Shown: positions 1 to 8,605 of the stretch, piece by piece
Layout: each line of letters starts with the position of its first letter
How positions within the stretch are numbered: position 1 is the stretch's first letter
Source: JAGPCK01 sp041675505
GTDB taxonomy: Bacteria; Bacteroidota; Bacteroidia; UKL13-3
Length of the DNA: 64,000 bases
Direction of reading: 5' to 3'
NCBI GenBank assembly: GCA_041675505.1
Contig: JBAYTR010000009.1
Coordinates: forward strand, 62,001 to 126,000
Program-made: the position numbers and the translations under genes
The notes under the pieces: model-generated
What the model saw: the letters and a program-made list of their open reading frames with translations, nothing else
Databases searched by the model: none
What the model was told of the DNA's origin: nothing

Positions 1-1538
1 AGCTGAGCGGAATAATTGGTTATGCGCAGTGCAAACTCAGCGCGGTTACTCACCATATGTCCATCAGGTAAAGCTGATTCACCCAAAGACGGAGCATAAG
101 TGTCCAAAGCAATCCAAACTGTATCTTGTAAAGCGAGTGGGTTTAACAAATCGAGTTGCATATGGAAAAAATCATAATCAGCAAAAGCTTTTATCTCTCT
201 TACAGGTGAGCCGGGTGAAAACGTTTGCCAGCTTTGCAAATTAAATGGTCTCTGAAATCCGATGAGGCCGAAGTTTTGTTCCGGAGAGCTGAGGTTGTGC
301 CAAAGGATTCGACTGTCGGTTACATAGTCCAGCGGATCGGCTATCCATGTGCGTTTAAACCATTCGTCAATCCAGGCAAATACCATTCCTCCTCCGCAAC
401 CCGAGGTTTCAATGTTACGGAGAATGCGCATGTTGTTTTCACCCTGGGCACGTTCATCAAAACCTCCGTGGTGCATACCGCTTTGTGCAAAGTGAGCGGA
501 GACCCAACTGCTGGGTACACCATATTCTGCAATAATGAGCGGGAATTTTTTATATACTTGTTTCAAGTAGGTGAGGTAGCCCAGGTAACTGTTCTGTCCC
601 GTCTCGTCTTTGAAAGGCGTATATTTTGAATCTGTACTCATAAAATCCGGGTAATACGGATAAGCGTGATAACTTGCAAAATAACCTGCAGGTGAGTTAC
701 TCATGTCAAGGTTGGCCATACTCAGGCTGGCGGTATCTTCATCTCGTGCAGGCTCTTGCGGATGATTCAAAGGATCAAGTGTTGGCCAGCTGGAGAAACT
801 TACCGGGCGCATGGTTTGGTAATATTGGTACTCGTAAGTAACCAGGCGGTTGAGCCGCCCTGCTACCCAAGCCTCAGCAGGAGTGGTACTGGTAATGGCA
901 ACACGTGCTCCGTAAAATGCAGTATTGCCGGTGTGATTGTTATTCGCATTTAAAACCTCATTCGGGTATACTTCCCTGCCAATGATATAACCCATAGTCC
1001 ATTTGGAAACATCAACCGTATAGCTGCCCCAAGCTTTGCCGGGTCGTTGAGCAATATTGTTGTTGCCATGTATGCAGTTGATATTGTTCTGAATCTCTTC
1101 GTCAAAGATGGTAGTGAGTTCATATAAATCATGCGTGTATCCTACAGGTTCCTCATCCAGCCATATACCCTGAAAAATGAATACCGGCTTTTGAGGATTA
1201 GCATCGTTAATGGAATCAAGTACCTGATAGAAGTGCGGGTAGTGCAAGGTGTACAGGCGAATAACATTGAAACCTGCTTCGCGCATCTGTATAATCCAAT
1301 TGATGTACTGCAGTTTGCTAACATCCAGCTCACCCGGGAACTTACCCGGAATAGAAGCTCCCAGATTAACCCCTTTTACAAAGAAGGGAACATACTTATT
1401 ACCGTTCCAAACAGTAAGGTGAGTAGAATCTGTGCTGAAAGGAACAGAGTCGTTGGGATTGCATTGAGCTATACTTTTGATATAACCCAGTGCAAAAAAT
1501 GGGAGTAGAAATAACAGTCGAAAATATGAGGATTTCAT
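1..1538 (-). CDS. Secreted TIM-barrel glycoside hydrolase (partial, 3' end outside window)
   Basis: An open minus-strand frame runs from an ATG at 1538 to the left edge (512 complete codons, no stop), so the C-terminus is missing. Residues 1-25 form a signal peptide ending IKSIAQ. The mature protein starts with a cellulase/GH2-like barrel: FVKGVNLGASIPG, then INWIIQMREAGFNVIRLYT, the typical first two strands of clan GH-A enzymes. E338 lies in LIIAEYGVPSSW, which looks like the nucleophile strand of that clan. The last visible residues (VSNRAEFALRITNYS) suggest a beta-sandwich beginning after the barrel. Substrate is unknown. It is probably exported to the periplasm or surface for polysaccharide turnover. 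The family call is by motif only; the exact GH family is not determined. Confidence 0.72.
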   Translation of the reverse strand, partial: MKSSYFRLLFLLPFFALGYIKSIAQCNPNDSVPFSTDSTHLTVWNGNKYVPFFVKGVNLGASIPGKFPGELDVSKLQYINWIIQMREAGFNVIRLYTLHYPHFYQVLDSINDANPQKPVFIFQGIWLDEEPVGYTHDLYELTTIFDEEIQNNINCIHGNNNIAQRPGKAWGSYTVDVSKWTMGYIIGREVYPNEVLNANNNHTGNTAFYGARVAITSTTPAEAWVAGRLNRLVTYEYQYYQTMRPVSFSSWPTLDPLNHPQEPARDEDTASLSMANLDMSNSPAGYFASYHAYPYYPDFMSTDSKYTPFKDETGQNSYLGYLTYLKQVYKKFPLIIAEYGVPSSWVSAHFAQSGMHHGGFDERAQGENNMRILRNIETSGCGGGMVFAWIDEWFKRTWIADPLDYVTDSRILWHNLSSPEQNFGLIGFQRPFNLQSWQTFSPGSPVREIKAFADYDFFHMQLDLLNPLALQDTVWIALDTYAPSLGESALPDGHMVSNRAEFALRITNYSAQ

Positions 1539-1645
1539 GTGGTAAATTTAAGCACAAACTAAAAGTATTAACCTTAAGTAAATGTTAAATTCGACCAATA
1601 TGCAAAAAGGGAAATAGTTCTATAGCGGCAGGAATGAATGATGCC

Positions 1646-2908
1646 TTAATGAATCAGGTTAAACAGTCTGTTCCAACGCACTTTTTTAAAGATGTTACTT
1701 TCATTGGCATCCCAGCTCATCCAGATGAATACAGCTTTACCAACGATGTGATCATCCGGTACCATACCCCAAAAGCGTGAGTCGGCAGAGAAATGGCGGT
1801 TATCACCCATCATAAAGTAGTAGTTGCGTTGAAAAGTGTACGAAGTAATTTCTTTATTTTTGATGTACACTTTACCATTTTCCATTTTTAGCGTGGGGTT
1901 ACCCTCATAGTCGCGGATGGCTTTTTCATACAACCAGTAGTTCATTTGTGTGAGAGAAATGTTGTCTCCTGCTTTAGGTATGTAAAGTGGTCCGTAGTTG
2001 TCTACGTTCCAAGGTATTTCTTTTCTGAAAGGGTAAATAAAATCCATGAACTCACCACGTGTTTGAACGATGGGCTCAATGGATTGTACGTTTTCCATGC
2101 CTTTAAAAACAGGGACTGTCTCTTCTTTAATCTGCATTTGAAAATCACCCTGATTGGTGAGTATTTGCAACATATTGGCATCAATTTTTTTCAGATATAA
2201 AGAGTCGAAACCATTACCGTCTTTTGTTTTTACATGGTAAATCATTTGCATGCGGGGCGCATTTTCATTCGCTTGTCCGTTCACGAATACTTGTCCGTCA
2301 ACCAACGAAACCGAATCGCCCGGTATGGCAATGCAACGTTTAATGTAATTCTCTTTTTTATCAACGGGCCGTCCTTCGTTTTCAGCGGGGTAATTAAAAA
2401 CTACCACATCATTATTTTTGATGGTAGTAAAACCCGGCAGGCGGTAGTAAGGTAATTTTATTGCTTCAGAGTAAGCTTTGGTGCCTAACACGGGCATGGT
2501 ATGGTGAGCAAAAGGGAAGGAGATGGGTGTCATAGGTACACGCGGACCGTAGTGGTATTTGCTTACAAAAAGGAAATCGCCTACCAGCAATGATTTTTCC
2601 ATGGATGGGGTAGGTATGGTGTAGGCTTCTAAGAACAAACCTCTTATTAAAGTAGCCGCAACTACTGCAAAGGCAATTGCATCAATCCATTCACGGGTTT
2701 TACTTTTGCGCTCCAGTTTATTGATAAAGTAATAGTAAGCAAAAAGTATAACCTGTGTAAGTATAACCAGCGTAACAGGTGTAACAAAACTTACCGGGGT
2801 AAAGGCGATAAGCAGCAGAAAGAGCAACACATTAAGTGCAGTGAGAAACCAGAAGCCGGTTTTTTCACGCTTGGTTAAAATGGCAAAGAAGTTTTTAAAG
2901 AAATTCAT
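1646..2908 (-). CDS. lepB: Signal peptidase I (long Bacteroidota form)
   Basis: Inner-membrane serine-lysine protease that cleaves Sec/Tat signal peptides. The nucleophile is S102 in YTIPTPSMEKSL and the general base is K190 in ENYIKRCIAIPGD; the late box GDNRHFSADSRFWG is also present. Hydrophobic segments lie near residues 18-38, 43-62 and 77-95. At 420 residues it is longer than the E. coli enzyme (324) because of an insert of about 130 residues between the catalytic box and the C-terminal box, as usual in this phylum. It is the last gene of the parA-parB-DUF5683-dapB-lepB string, 54 bp after dapB. It would process most exported proteins encoded in this window. Confidence 0.95.
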   Translation of the reverse strand: MNFFKNFFAILTKREKTGFWFLTALNVLLFLLLIAFTPVSFVTPVTLVILTQVILFAYYYFINKLERKSKTREWIDAIAFAVVAATLIRGLFLEAYTIPTPSMEKSLLVGDFLFVSKYHYGPRVPMTPISFPFAHHTMPVLGTKAYSEAIKLPYYRLPGFTTIKNNDVVVFNYPAENEGRPVDKKENYIKRCIAIPGDSVSLVDGQVFVNGQANENAPRMQMIYHVKTKDGNGFDSLYLKKIDANMLQILTNQGDFQMQIKEETVPVFKGMENVQSIEPIVQTRGEFMDFIYPFRKEIPWNVDNYGPLYIPKAGDNISLTQMNYWLYEKAIRDYEGNPTLKMENGKVYIKNKEITSYTFQRNYYFMMGDNRHFSADSRFWGMVPDDHIVGKAVFIWMSWDANESNIFKKVRWNRLFNLIH

Positions 2909-2962
2909 TCGTAAGTGCTAAAATGATACGTAGTAAACGAAATATAGTAATCAGTAGTATAG

Positions 2963-3718
2963 TTAATCAAGTTTGAGCAGGTCTTCCATAGTGAATAAAC
3001 CTTTTTTGCCTTGTATCCATTCTGCAGCGAGAACAGCACCTTCAGCAAATCCATGCCGGGTAATGGCAGTATGTTTAATTACAATGCTGTCATTGGCTGA
3101 ACTGTATATAACTGTATGATCTCCGGGTACATCTTTGATGCGTTGAGACTCGATAAGCATTTCATCGGTTTGTAAACTTTGCATGGGCACATTTTCATGC
3201 TGGTGTTCAAAAAACAGGCGCCCTTTCCAACTTTTCTTAGTGTTGCTGTTGTCCAGAATTTGTTTGGCTAATGTGATGGCAGTACCGCTGGGGTGGTCCT
3301 TTTTTTCGGTATGATGTACTTCTTCAATCATTACATCGTAATCATTGCGCTGCCCCATATAACGAGAAAGTAATTTGTTGATTTTAAAAAAGATGTTTAC
3401 ACCCAGGCTGAAGTTGGTAGAATAAATCATGCTCTGTCCTTCGCTTTCACAACGGGCCTTTACTGCATCAAACTGATCGTACCAACCTGTTGTACCCACT
3501 ACCACCGGTACCTTGGCATCAAAACATTTCATGATGTTATCATAAGCCGAAGTAGGCATACTGAAGTCAATGGCCACATCAACATTTTTTAAACTGATGG
3601 ATAAAAAGTTGTGGGCGTTTTCAAGATTAATCTTGTAGACTATTTCATGTCCGCGGGCCTCAGCAATTTTTTCAACTGCCTTGCCCATTTTGCCATATCC
3701 GAGTAATGCTATTCTCAC
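2963..3718 (-). CDS. dapB: 4-hydroxy-tetrahydrodipicolinate reductase
   Basis: Second committed step of lysine and diaminopimelate synthesis: NAD(P)H reduction of hydroxy-tetrahydrodipicolinate. The nucleotide-binding motif GYGKMGKAV lies at residues 7-15, and the signature EVHHTEKKDHPSGTA carries the catalytic His pair and the substrate-binding Lys. Length (251) fits the family. The start is GTG at 3718, one base after the stop of the upstream DUF5683 gene; no ATG fits the N-terminal MRIALLG. It sits between DUF5683 and lepB, in what looks like one transcript. Confidence 0.95.
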   Translation of the reverse strand: MRIALLGYGKMGKAVEKIAEARGHEIVYKINLENAHNFLSISLKNVDVAIDFSMPTSAYDNIMKCFDAKVPVVVGTTGWYDQFDAVKARCESEGQSMIYSTNFSLGVNIFFKINKLLSRYMGQRNDYDVMIEEVHHTEKKDHPSGTAITLAKQILDNSNTKKSWKGRLFFEHQHENVPMQSLQTDEMLIESQRIKDVPGDHTVIYSSANDSIVIKHTAITRHGFAEGAVLAAEWIQGKKGLFTMEDLLKLD

Positions 3719-3719
3719 G

Positions 3720-4361
3720 TTATTTAAGTTTAAGTGTGGCGCCTATTCCGGCAAACATATAATTCTGTTGTATCCAAAGGTTAGGTTGCAACTTCAAAGA
3801 TAAGTCATCATTGATATTGAATTCAAATAAATGTGCATCCACATTGGCATCAATAATATTGAGTACATACAGTGCCCCCAATCCTATAGCGCACAGGTCA
3901 CGGTTTTTGCGGAAATAATCCCTGTTTCCTGAGGCCCAGTTGGCGTACCCTTCATTAAGCACTCGTCCGTTGTAAACAGGGATAGTGCTGCTATCCTGGT
4001 CGCTGATGTAAATGCTCAGTTGTTTGAAGTCTTTGTAGTTGTCATGGTTCCATTTCAGGCCATAAATCAGGGCAGCGGCACCCACGTATATAATGGGTAT
4101 TTTCCAGTATTTTTTATTGTAGGCCTGTCCCCAACCCGGTAATATGGCAGAGCGTATACTTGCCTTACGGGGCGAGTGGATTTCGCGTTTAAGGGAATCC
4201 ATTCGGGCCACAGGTGCATTGATTTGTTTTTTTGCGGAGTCCTGTTGCGGGGTTATAGTTGTGGTCTTTTTTGCGGTGCTGTCGGGCAAAGCAGATTGAG
4301 CCACTAGTTGCAGCGAGGTAAGCAGTAACAGAAAAGTCAATATGGGGAGTGTTAACCTCAA
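3720..4361 (-). CDS. DUF5683 membrane-associated protein
   Basis: A 213-residue exported protein. A signal peptide (residues 1-22, ending LVAQ) is followed by a Thr/Lys/Gln-rich linker and then the family signature SAILPGWGQAYNKKYWKIP with a hydrophobic segment at about 89-105. The start is TTG at 4361, which forms a TTGA overlap with the parB stop, implying translational coupling. The family is conserved in Bacteroidota just downstream of parB; its function is unknown. The position between chromosome partition genes and dapB/lepB hints at an envelope role, but the sequence does not show which. Confidence 0.85.
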   Translation of the reverse strand: MRLTLPILTFLLLLTSLQLVAQSALPDSTAKKTTTITPQQDSAKKQINAPVARMDSLKREIHSPRKASIRSAILPGWGQAYNKKYWKIPIIYVGAAALIYGLKWNHDNYKDFKQLSIYISDQDSSTIPVYNGRVLNEGYANWASGNRDYFRKNRDLCAIGLGALYVLNIIDANVDAHLFEFNINDDLSLKLQPNLWIQQNYMFAGIGATLKLK

Positions 4362-5260
4362 TTTTCGAGCATGTCAATTAATCGCTGCAATTCCTGTAAG
4401 TTGTCGAAATGAAATTGCAGAGAGCCTCTTCCTTCATCATTTGCTTTTAGGGTAACCTTAGAGTTGTATTGACTGGATAAGGTTTTCTGGTGAATGGTAT
4501 AATCATTCAGCATTAAGCCATCGCTGTTTTTAGTGCGCTTTGGCAAAACAGATTTTATACTGGGTTCATTGCCCTTGTGGGTTCTGACAAGTTCTTCCGC
4601 TCTTCTTACAGAGAGGCTGCCCTCTTTAATCTGATTAAAAATGAACATTTGCTGGTCTTCATCGTCAATGCTGATGATGGCACGTGCATGTCCCATGCTC
4701 AAAGCTCCGTCACGAATAGCGGCTTGAATCTCATCGGGCAAACGAAGCAGGCGCAGGTAATTGGCAACAGTACTTCTTTCTTTGCCTACACGGTCGGCCA
4801 CCTGTTCCTGTGTTAACGTACATTCATCAATCAGGCGTTTGTAACTTAAGGCCACTTCAATGGCATTCAAATCCTGACGTTGAATGTTTTCAATCAAAGC
4901 CATCTCCAGCATTTCCTGGTCGTTGGCTAAGCGAATGTAGGCAGGTATTTTGGTTAAACCGGCTTGAATGGAAGCACGTGTTCTGCGTTCACCGGAGATA
5001 ATCTGAAATTTATCAAAACCCATTTTGCGAACCGTGATGGGTTGAATAACGCCATGCACTTTAATGGATTCTGCCAGTTCATTCAGTGCCTGGCGGTCAA
5101 AATCATTTCGTGGTTGAAACGGGTTAGCCTCAATTTGGCTGATATCAATTTCGCTTACTGAACCTACCGGTTTATTTTCGGTGGAGGTAATGTCGGTATC
5201 TGAATTTTCTAATAGTGCGGCTAATCCTCTTCCGAGTCCGCCTTTTTTGGTTACTGTCAT
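4358..5260 (-). CDS. parB: Chromosome-partitioning protein ParB
   Basis: CTP-dependent DNA clamp that loads at parS sites and organises the origin region. The N-terminal nuclease-like domain holds the P-motif region ISGERRTRASIQAG, and the HTH lies around LTQEQVADRVGKERSTVANY. A basic linker (KSVLPKRTKN) leads to a C-terminal dimerisation segment ending in LQRLIDMLEN. Length (300) is normal. It starts 57 bp downstream of parA. I could not find a convincing consensus parS site in the window by eye. Confidence 0.95.
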   Translation of the reverse strand: MTVTKKGGLGRGLAALLENSDTDITSTENKPVGSVSEIDISQIEANPFQPRNDFDRQALNELAESIKVHGVIQPITVRKMGFDKFQIISGERRTRASIQAGLTKIPAYIRLANDQEMLEMALIENIQRQDLNAIEVALSYKRLIDECTLTQEQVADRVGKERSTVANYLRLLRLPDEIQAAIRDGALSMGHARAIISIDDEDQQMFIFNQIKEGSLSVRRAEELVRTHKGNEPSIKSVLPKRTKNSDGLMLNDYTIHQKTLSSQYNSKVTLKANDEGRGSLQFHFDNLQELQRLIDMLEN

Positions 5261-5317
5261 GTGCTTTGTCCTCTATATTGTTGCCCTCCAACGGGCTGTT
5301 TCGTATTGTTCAGTCGC

Positions 5318-6121
5318 TTAATTGTTAATGATGTTATCTACGGCAGTCATTTTGGTTAATCCGTTTTTGGTGAGCAGTTCACGCGCAAGGTTCAGGTAGT
5401 TTACCGTTCCACGGCTGGCAGCATCATGCTGAATAACGGGTACACCAAAGCTTGGCGCCTCACTCAATTTTGTATTGCGCTGAATGATGGTGTCAAATAC
5501 AAGTTGCTGAAAGTGCATTTTTACTTCTTCTACTACCTGATTGCTCAACCGCAGGCGTGAATCGTACATGGTAAGCAGTATACCCTCAATTTGCAGATTG
5601 GGGTTCAGGTTGTTCTGAATAATTTTGATGGTGTTGAGTAATTTGCCCAAACCTTCTAATGCAAAATATTCGCACTGAACGGGTACAATCACTGAATCAG
5701 CAGCGCACAGGGCATTGGTAGTGATAATGCCTAGTGAAGGCGAACAATCAATAATGATAAAATCATAATCATTGCGCACTTTTTCCAAGGCAATTTTCAT
5801 CATGCGTTCACGACTCAGGCGGTCCACCAGTTCTATCTCAGCCCCAACCAAATCAATGCTCGCAGGTAAAAGGTCAAGAAAATCAGTGTCGGTTTTCAAA
5901 ATTACATCCCGTGCCGCTACTTCGTTGATAAGGCAGTCGTAAATGCCGGTTCGTATATTTTTAGGGTCGAAACCATTGCCTGAAGTAGAGTTGGCCTGTG
6001 GATCGGCATCTACCAGTAAGGTTTTGTACTCCAGAACCGCCAAACTTGCGGCCAGATTGATGGCAGTTGTGGTTTTGCCCACACCGCCTTTTTGATTAGC
6101 TATTGCTATTATTTTTCCCAT
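5318..6121 (-). CDS. parA: Chromosome-partitioning ATPase ParA (Soj)
   Basis: Deviant Walker-A ATPase that positions ParB-parS complexes. KGGVGKTTTAINLAAS at residues 10-25 is the P-loop with the signature Lys; DADPQANST and IIDCSPSLG are the A' and B motifs. Length (267) is typical for chromosomal Soj. It begins 38 bp after the UPF0173 gene, so the promoter of the whole string is probably upstream of 6840, in the gap that holds the DnaA-box-like sites. Confidence 0.96.
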   Translation of the reverse strand: MGKIIAIANQKGGVGKTTTAINLAASLAVLEYKTLLVDADPQANSTSGNGFDPKNIRTGIYDCLINEVAARDVILKTDTDFLDLLPASIDLVGAEIELVDRLSRERMMKIALEKVRNDYDFIIIDCSPSLGIITTNALCAADSVIVPVQCEYFALEGLGKLLNTIKIIQNNLNPNLQIEGILLTMYDSRLRLSNQVVEEVKMHFQQLVFDTIIQRNTKLSEAPSFGVPVIQHDAASRGTVNYLNLARELLTKNGLTKMTAVDNIINN

Positions 6122-6159
6122 TGCTCAAATATCCTCTTGTATTGTTAGTTGCTGTAAGT

Positions 6160-6840
6160 TTAAAAAGTAATTGTTTCGTTGATTTGCATCAGGTTAATGT
6201 TTTTGCCGGCTTTGGTAAAGCTATTTTTGACTTCTTCATGATTTATCACAATGTAAGGGAAGGTATCAAAGTGCATCCCTATAATGTTGTTGCATTGAAT
6301 CATATCAGCAGCCAGTAATGCATCTTCATGGTTCATGGTAAAATTACTGCCTATGGGTAAAAAGGCCAAATCGGGGCGGTTGTATTTACCTAAAAGCTGC
6401 ATGTCCACATTTAGTGCGGTATCACCGGCATAATAAATGGTTTTGTTCTCAGCCTTAAGTAAGAAGCCCATGGGGTTTCCTCCGTATGTACCATCAGGGA
6501 AAGAACTGGAGTGTGTGGCTGAGGTGAGCTGTACTTCTCCGAACTCGAATGACCATTTCCCTCCGGTATTCATCGGATGTATTTTGTGCAAACCTTTCTC
6601 TGTAAACCAGGCACATATTTCCCAATTGGAGATTAAAGTAGAGTCATGCTGTTTGGCTAATTCCAATACATCGGCCATGTGGTCTTGGTGGGCATGAGAA
6701 ACCAGTATATAGTCTGCCTTAACATCTTTAAGTGAAATATTTTTGGCCAAATGGTTGGGGGTGATGAACGGATCAAACACCAGCATTTTACCGCTGACCT
6801 CCATTTGGAAACAAGAATGGCCTAAATACTTTACTTTCAT
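6160..6840 (-). CDS. UPF0173 metal-dependent hydrolase (metallo-beta-lactamase fold)
   Basis: A 226-residue MBL-fold protein. Metal ligands are visible in VSHAHQDHMADV (HxHxDH), with further ligands in TSATHSSSF, YYAGDTALN and GMHFDTF. The ATG at 6840 starts MKVKYLGHSCFQ, the canonical N-terminus; the longer open frame to 6912 adds a non-homologous tail and is rejected. No substrate is established for the family. It is the first gene of the parA-parB operon by spacing (38 bp). Confidence 0.9.
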   Translation of the reverse strand: MKVKYLGHSCFQMEVSGKMLVFDPFITPNHLAKNISLKDVKADYILVSHAHQDHMADVLELAKQHDSTLISNWEICAWFTEKGLHKIHPMNTGGKWSFEFGEVQLTSATHSSSFPDGTYGGNPMGFLLKAENKTIYYAGDTALNVDMQLLGKYNRPDLAFLPIGSNFTMNHEDALLAADMIQCNNIIGMHFDTFPYIVINHEEVKNSFTKAGKNINLMQINETITF

Positions 6841-7233
6841 TACTTTCTGAGTGCTGTTTTGCTTAAAATACTGAAGGGTAAAAATACGACTTTCAGGACT
6901 AACCTGAAGCAATTTCTTTCAACAGGTAAATCTATTTTTATCTCGATTTAATTGCTTGTTTACAAATGCTTTATATGTTAACCAGCGAGGTATCGTGCGC
7001 TTATTTACTTGTAGCATTTGTGTCGTGGAACATCTTAGTGCTGATAAACAGGCTTTTTGAAAATCACCTTATTTGGAGTGTGGATTTCTTTTCAGGTTTA
7101 AATCGCCTGACTAACAAGATATTTTATCTTTATGAACAACTGCAATGTGGATGACAAAAGCAGGTTTGTGGATAAGCGGGAGTGAGGTTTAAAACTTGCT
7201 GAAATCAGTAGTACAACACCTCACCCGTCAGAA
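6841..7233. other. 393-bp gene-free gap with DnaA-box-like cluster (candidate oriC)
   Basis: No plausible gene lies here. Three TGTGGAT motifs in the same orientation occur within 97 bp: 7079-7087 (TGTGGATTT), 7146-7154 (TGTGGATGA) and 7167-7175 (TGTGGATAA). The last is a perfect DnaA box, TTATCCACA on the minus strand. AT-rich tracts lie at about 6925-6970 and 7110-7135 and could serve as an unwinding element. The gap precedes the parA-parB operon, and origins in many bacteria lie close to parAB. An origin is an inference; the region must in any case hold the promoter of the UPF0173-parA transcript, though I saw no TAnnTTTG there on the minus strand. Confidence 0.45.
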
Positions 7234-8532
7234 TTACGGATTAATGATAGCCTTCTCAAGCGATAGCTTATGCAGAAAATTGTTGAGTTCTGTTGTATTG
7301 CAGTTAAAGGCAAGTACCTTTCTTTTGGGTCTCAATAAAATGCCAAACGGATATTTATTTACACGCATTTTCCTGTTTAGTTTCAGGTTGGTGTGCCCCA
7401 TGTACCAGGTTACATTGGGTAGCTGGGCAATGATGTTTACGTTATTTGCTTTGCCTCCGTATTGCAACCAGATAATGCGCAAGTCAGGATGCTTTTTCAG
7501 TAATTTTGAAAATATGGCGGTGTCTTGCTGAAAATTATCATATGGAAATTGAACCACATGAATGTAAACCGGATGTTTTCTGCTGATACGTCTGAGGCGT
7601 ATTTTTTTATTGTTCCAAGAGTTAAACTTTAGCGGAGGTAGTCTTTGCCCCTCTGTAAAAACAGATTGAGCAATGGCATTACTGTCTTTTAGAATGACGA
7701 TGCTGTTGCCATATACGTCATTTGTTTTTATTCCATAAACATTACCGTTTCGCTCTACCTGTAAATCTCCTTTTTCAGGTATCAGGTAAGCCCCTTTTTC
7801 AAGTTCAACCGCCAGTACGCGTGATTTGTAATCAGCCACCAAAAAGCGATCAATGCCTTTATCATTGTAAAGTCCATTGTTATTGGCGTCAAACAAACCA
7901 ACCGTGAAAGAGTCGGTCCCTGAGTTGTAATCACCTCCTTTGCAATTAAGTCTTTGTTCCCGGAACGAATTTCTTATGCCGGCAAATGCGCGGCCTTTTT
8001 CTTCTGTTCTGTAAAATTCATCAAGCATACTAAAGTAGGTATCCTTACCAAAGAAATTAAACCGGGATAGTCGGTAAGTTACATTACGGGCCGGGTTATC
8101 TGCTTCGGTTAAACTTAGGTCAACATACCCCCTGTCTTTAGGCATACGAATCAGACTTCCATCATCAGTAAAATTGAGGTTTGCATTTAAGTCCACGTAT
8201 AAATAGGCATCTTTATTATTACAACAATTACTTACCACAACGGTAATGTAGCCTTTAGTTGGGCCGTTTTCGTTAATGCCGCTGTAGAGAAAGAAATACC
8301 CGGTATCAGTTTCCTGTGGAAATTCAGGAAGTATAACCGGTAGTTTTTCCATTTTTTTGTTACCCTGCAAGTTGTTTAAAGTGATGTGAGCAGAGGTGAA
8401 TTTAAAAACAGGTAGGGGAGTAAGAAATTTATCAAACTGAGATGATACAACTTCAGCGTTCAGCATCACCGGTTGTTGTGCCGAACTGTAAAGGCTTATT
8501 ACAGCTATCAGAAAGCTCAAAAGTTTTCTCAT
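7234..8532 (-). CDS. Exported protein with thioredoxin-like C-terminus, no CxxC
   Basis: Unrecognised 432-residue protein. Residues 1-18 are a signal peptide (ends SSAQ). The middle contains two acidic loops resembling Ca-binding repeats, DLNANLNFTDDG and DANNNGLYNDKG, typical of Bacteroidota secreted domains. The last 120 residues (from about HPVYIHVVQFPYDNF) have the spacing of a TlpA-like thioredoxin fold but no redox CxxC, so it is probably structural or binding rather than oxidoreductase. It stands alone, with its own -7 box at 8543-8550. Function unknown. Confidence 0.75.
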   Translation of the reverse strand: MRKLLSFLIAVISLYSSAQQPVMLNAEVVSSQFDKFLTPLPVFKFTSAHITLNNLQGNKKMEKLPVILPEFPQETDTGYFFLYSGINENGPTKGYITVVVSNCCNNKDAYLYVDLNANLNFTDDGSLIRMPKDRGYVDLSLTEADNPARNVTYRLSRFNFFGKDTYFSMLDEFYRTEEKGRAFAGIRNSFREQRLNCKGGDYNSGTDSFTVGLFDANNNGLYNDKGIDRFLVADYKSRVLAVELEKGAYLIPEKGDLQVERNGNVYGIKTNDVYGNSIVILKDSNAIAQSVFTEGQRLPPLKFNSWNNKKIRLRRISRKHPVYIHVVQFPYDNFQQDTAIFSKLLKKHPDLRIIWLQYGGKANNVNIIAQLPNVTWYMGHTNLKLNRKMRVNKYPFGILLRPKRKVLAFNCNTTELNNFLHKLSLEKAIINP

Positions 8533-8542
8533 CAGCGTACTG

Positions 8543-8550
8543 CAAAAATA
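8543..8550 (-). promoter_or_regulatory. -7 promoter box TATTTTTG
   Basis: On the minus strand this is an exact TAnnTTTG, the Bacteroidota sigma-factor -7 element. It ends 10 bases before the ATG at 8532. The upstream -33 zone coincides with the hairpin at 8551-8580. Confidence 0.55.
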
Positions 8551-8580
8551 CTAAACGCACGACATTTGCCGTGCGTTTAG
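8551..8580 (-). terminator. Hairpin terminator-like, 11-bp perfect stem
   Basis: CTAAACGCACG at 8551-8561 pairs perfectly with CGTGCGTTTAG at 8570-8580, with an 8-base loop. Read on the minus strand it lies 25 bases after the stop of the zinc protease gene and is followed by TATTTTTG, so it can end that transcript. It abuts the promoter of the next gene. Confidence 0.65.
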
Positions 8581-8605
8581 TAGATGTTGATTAATCAAAA
8601 TAAAA

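Noticed and set aside
29..1508. Several plus-strand open frames (29-244, 225-629, 756-953, 1131-1508)
   Set aside because: They overlie the uninterrupted minus-strand glycoside hydrolase frame and show no family motif or signal; they are shadows.
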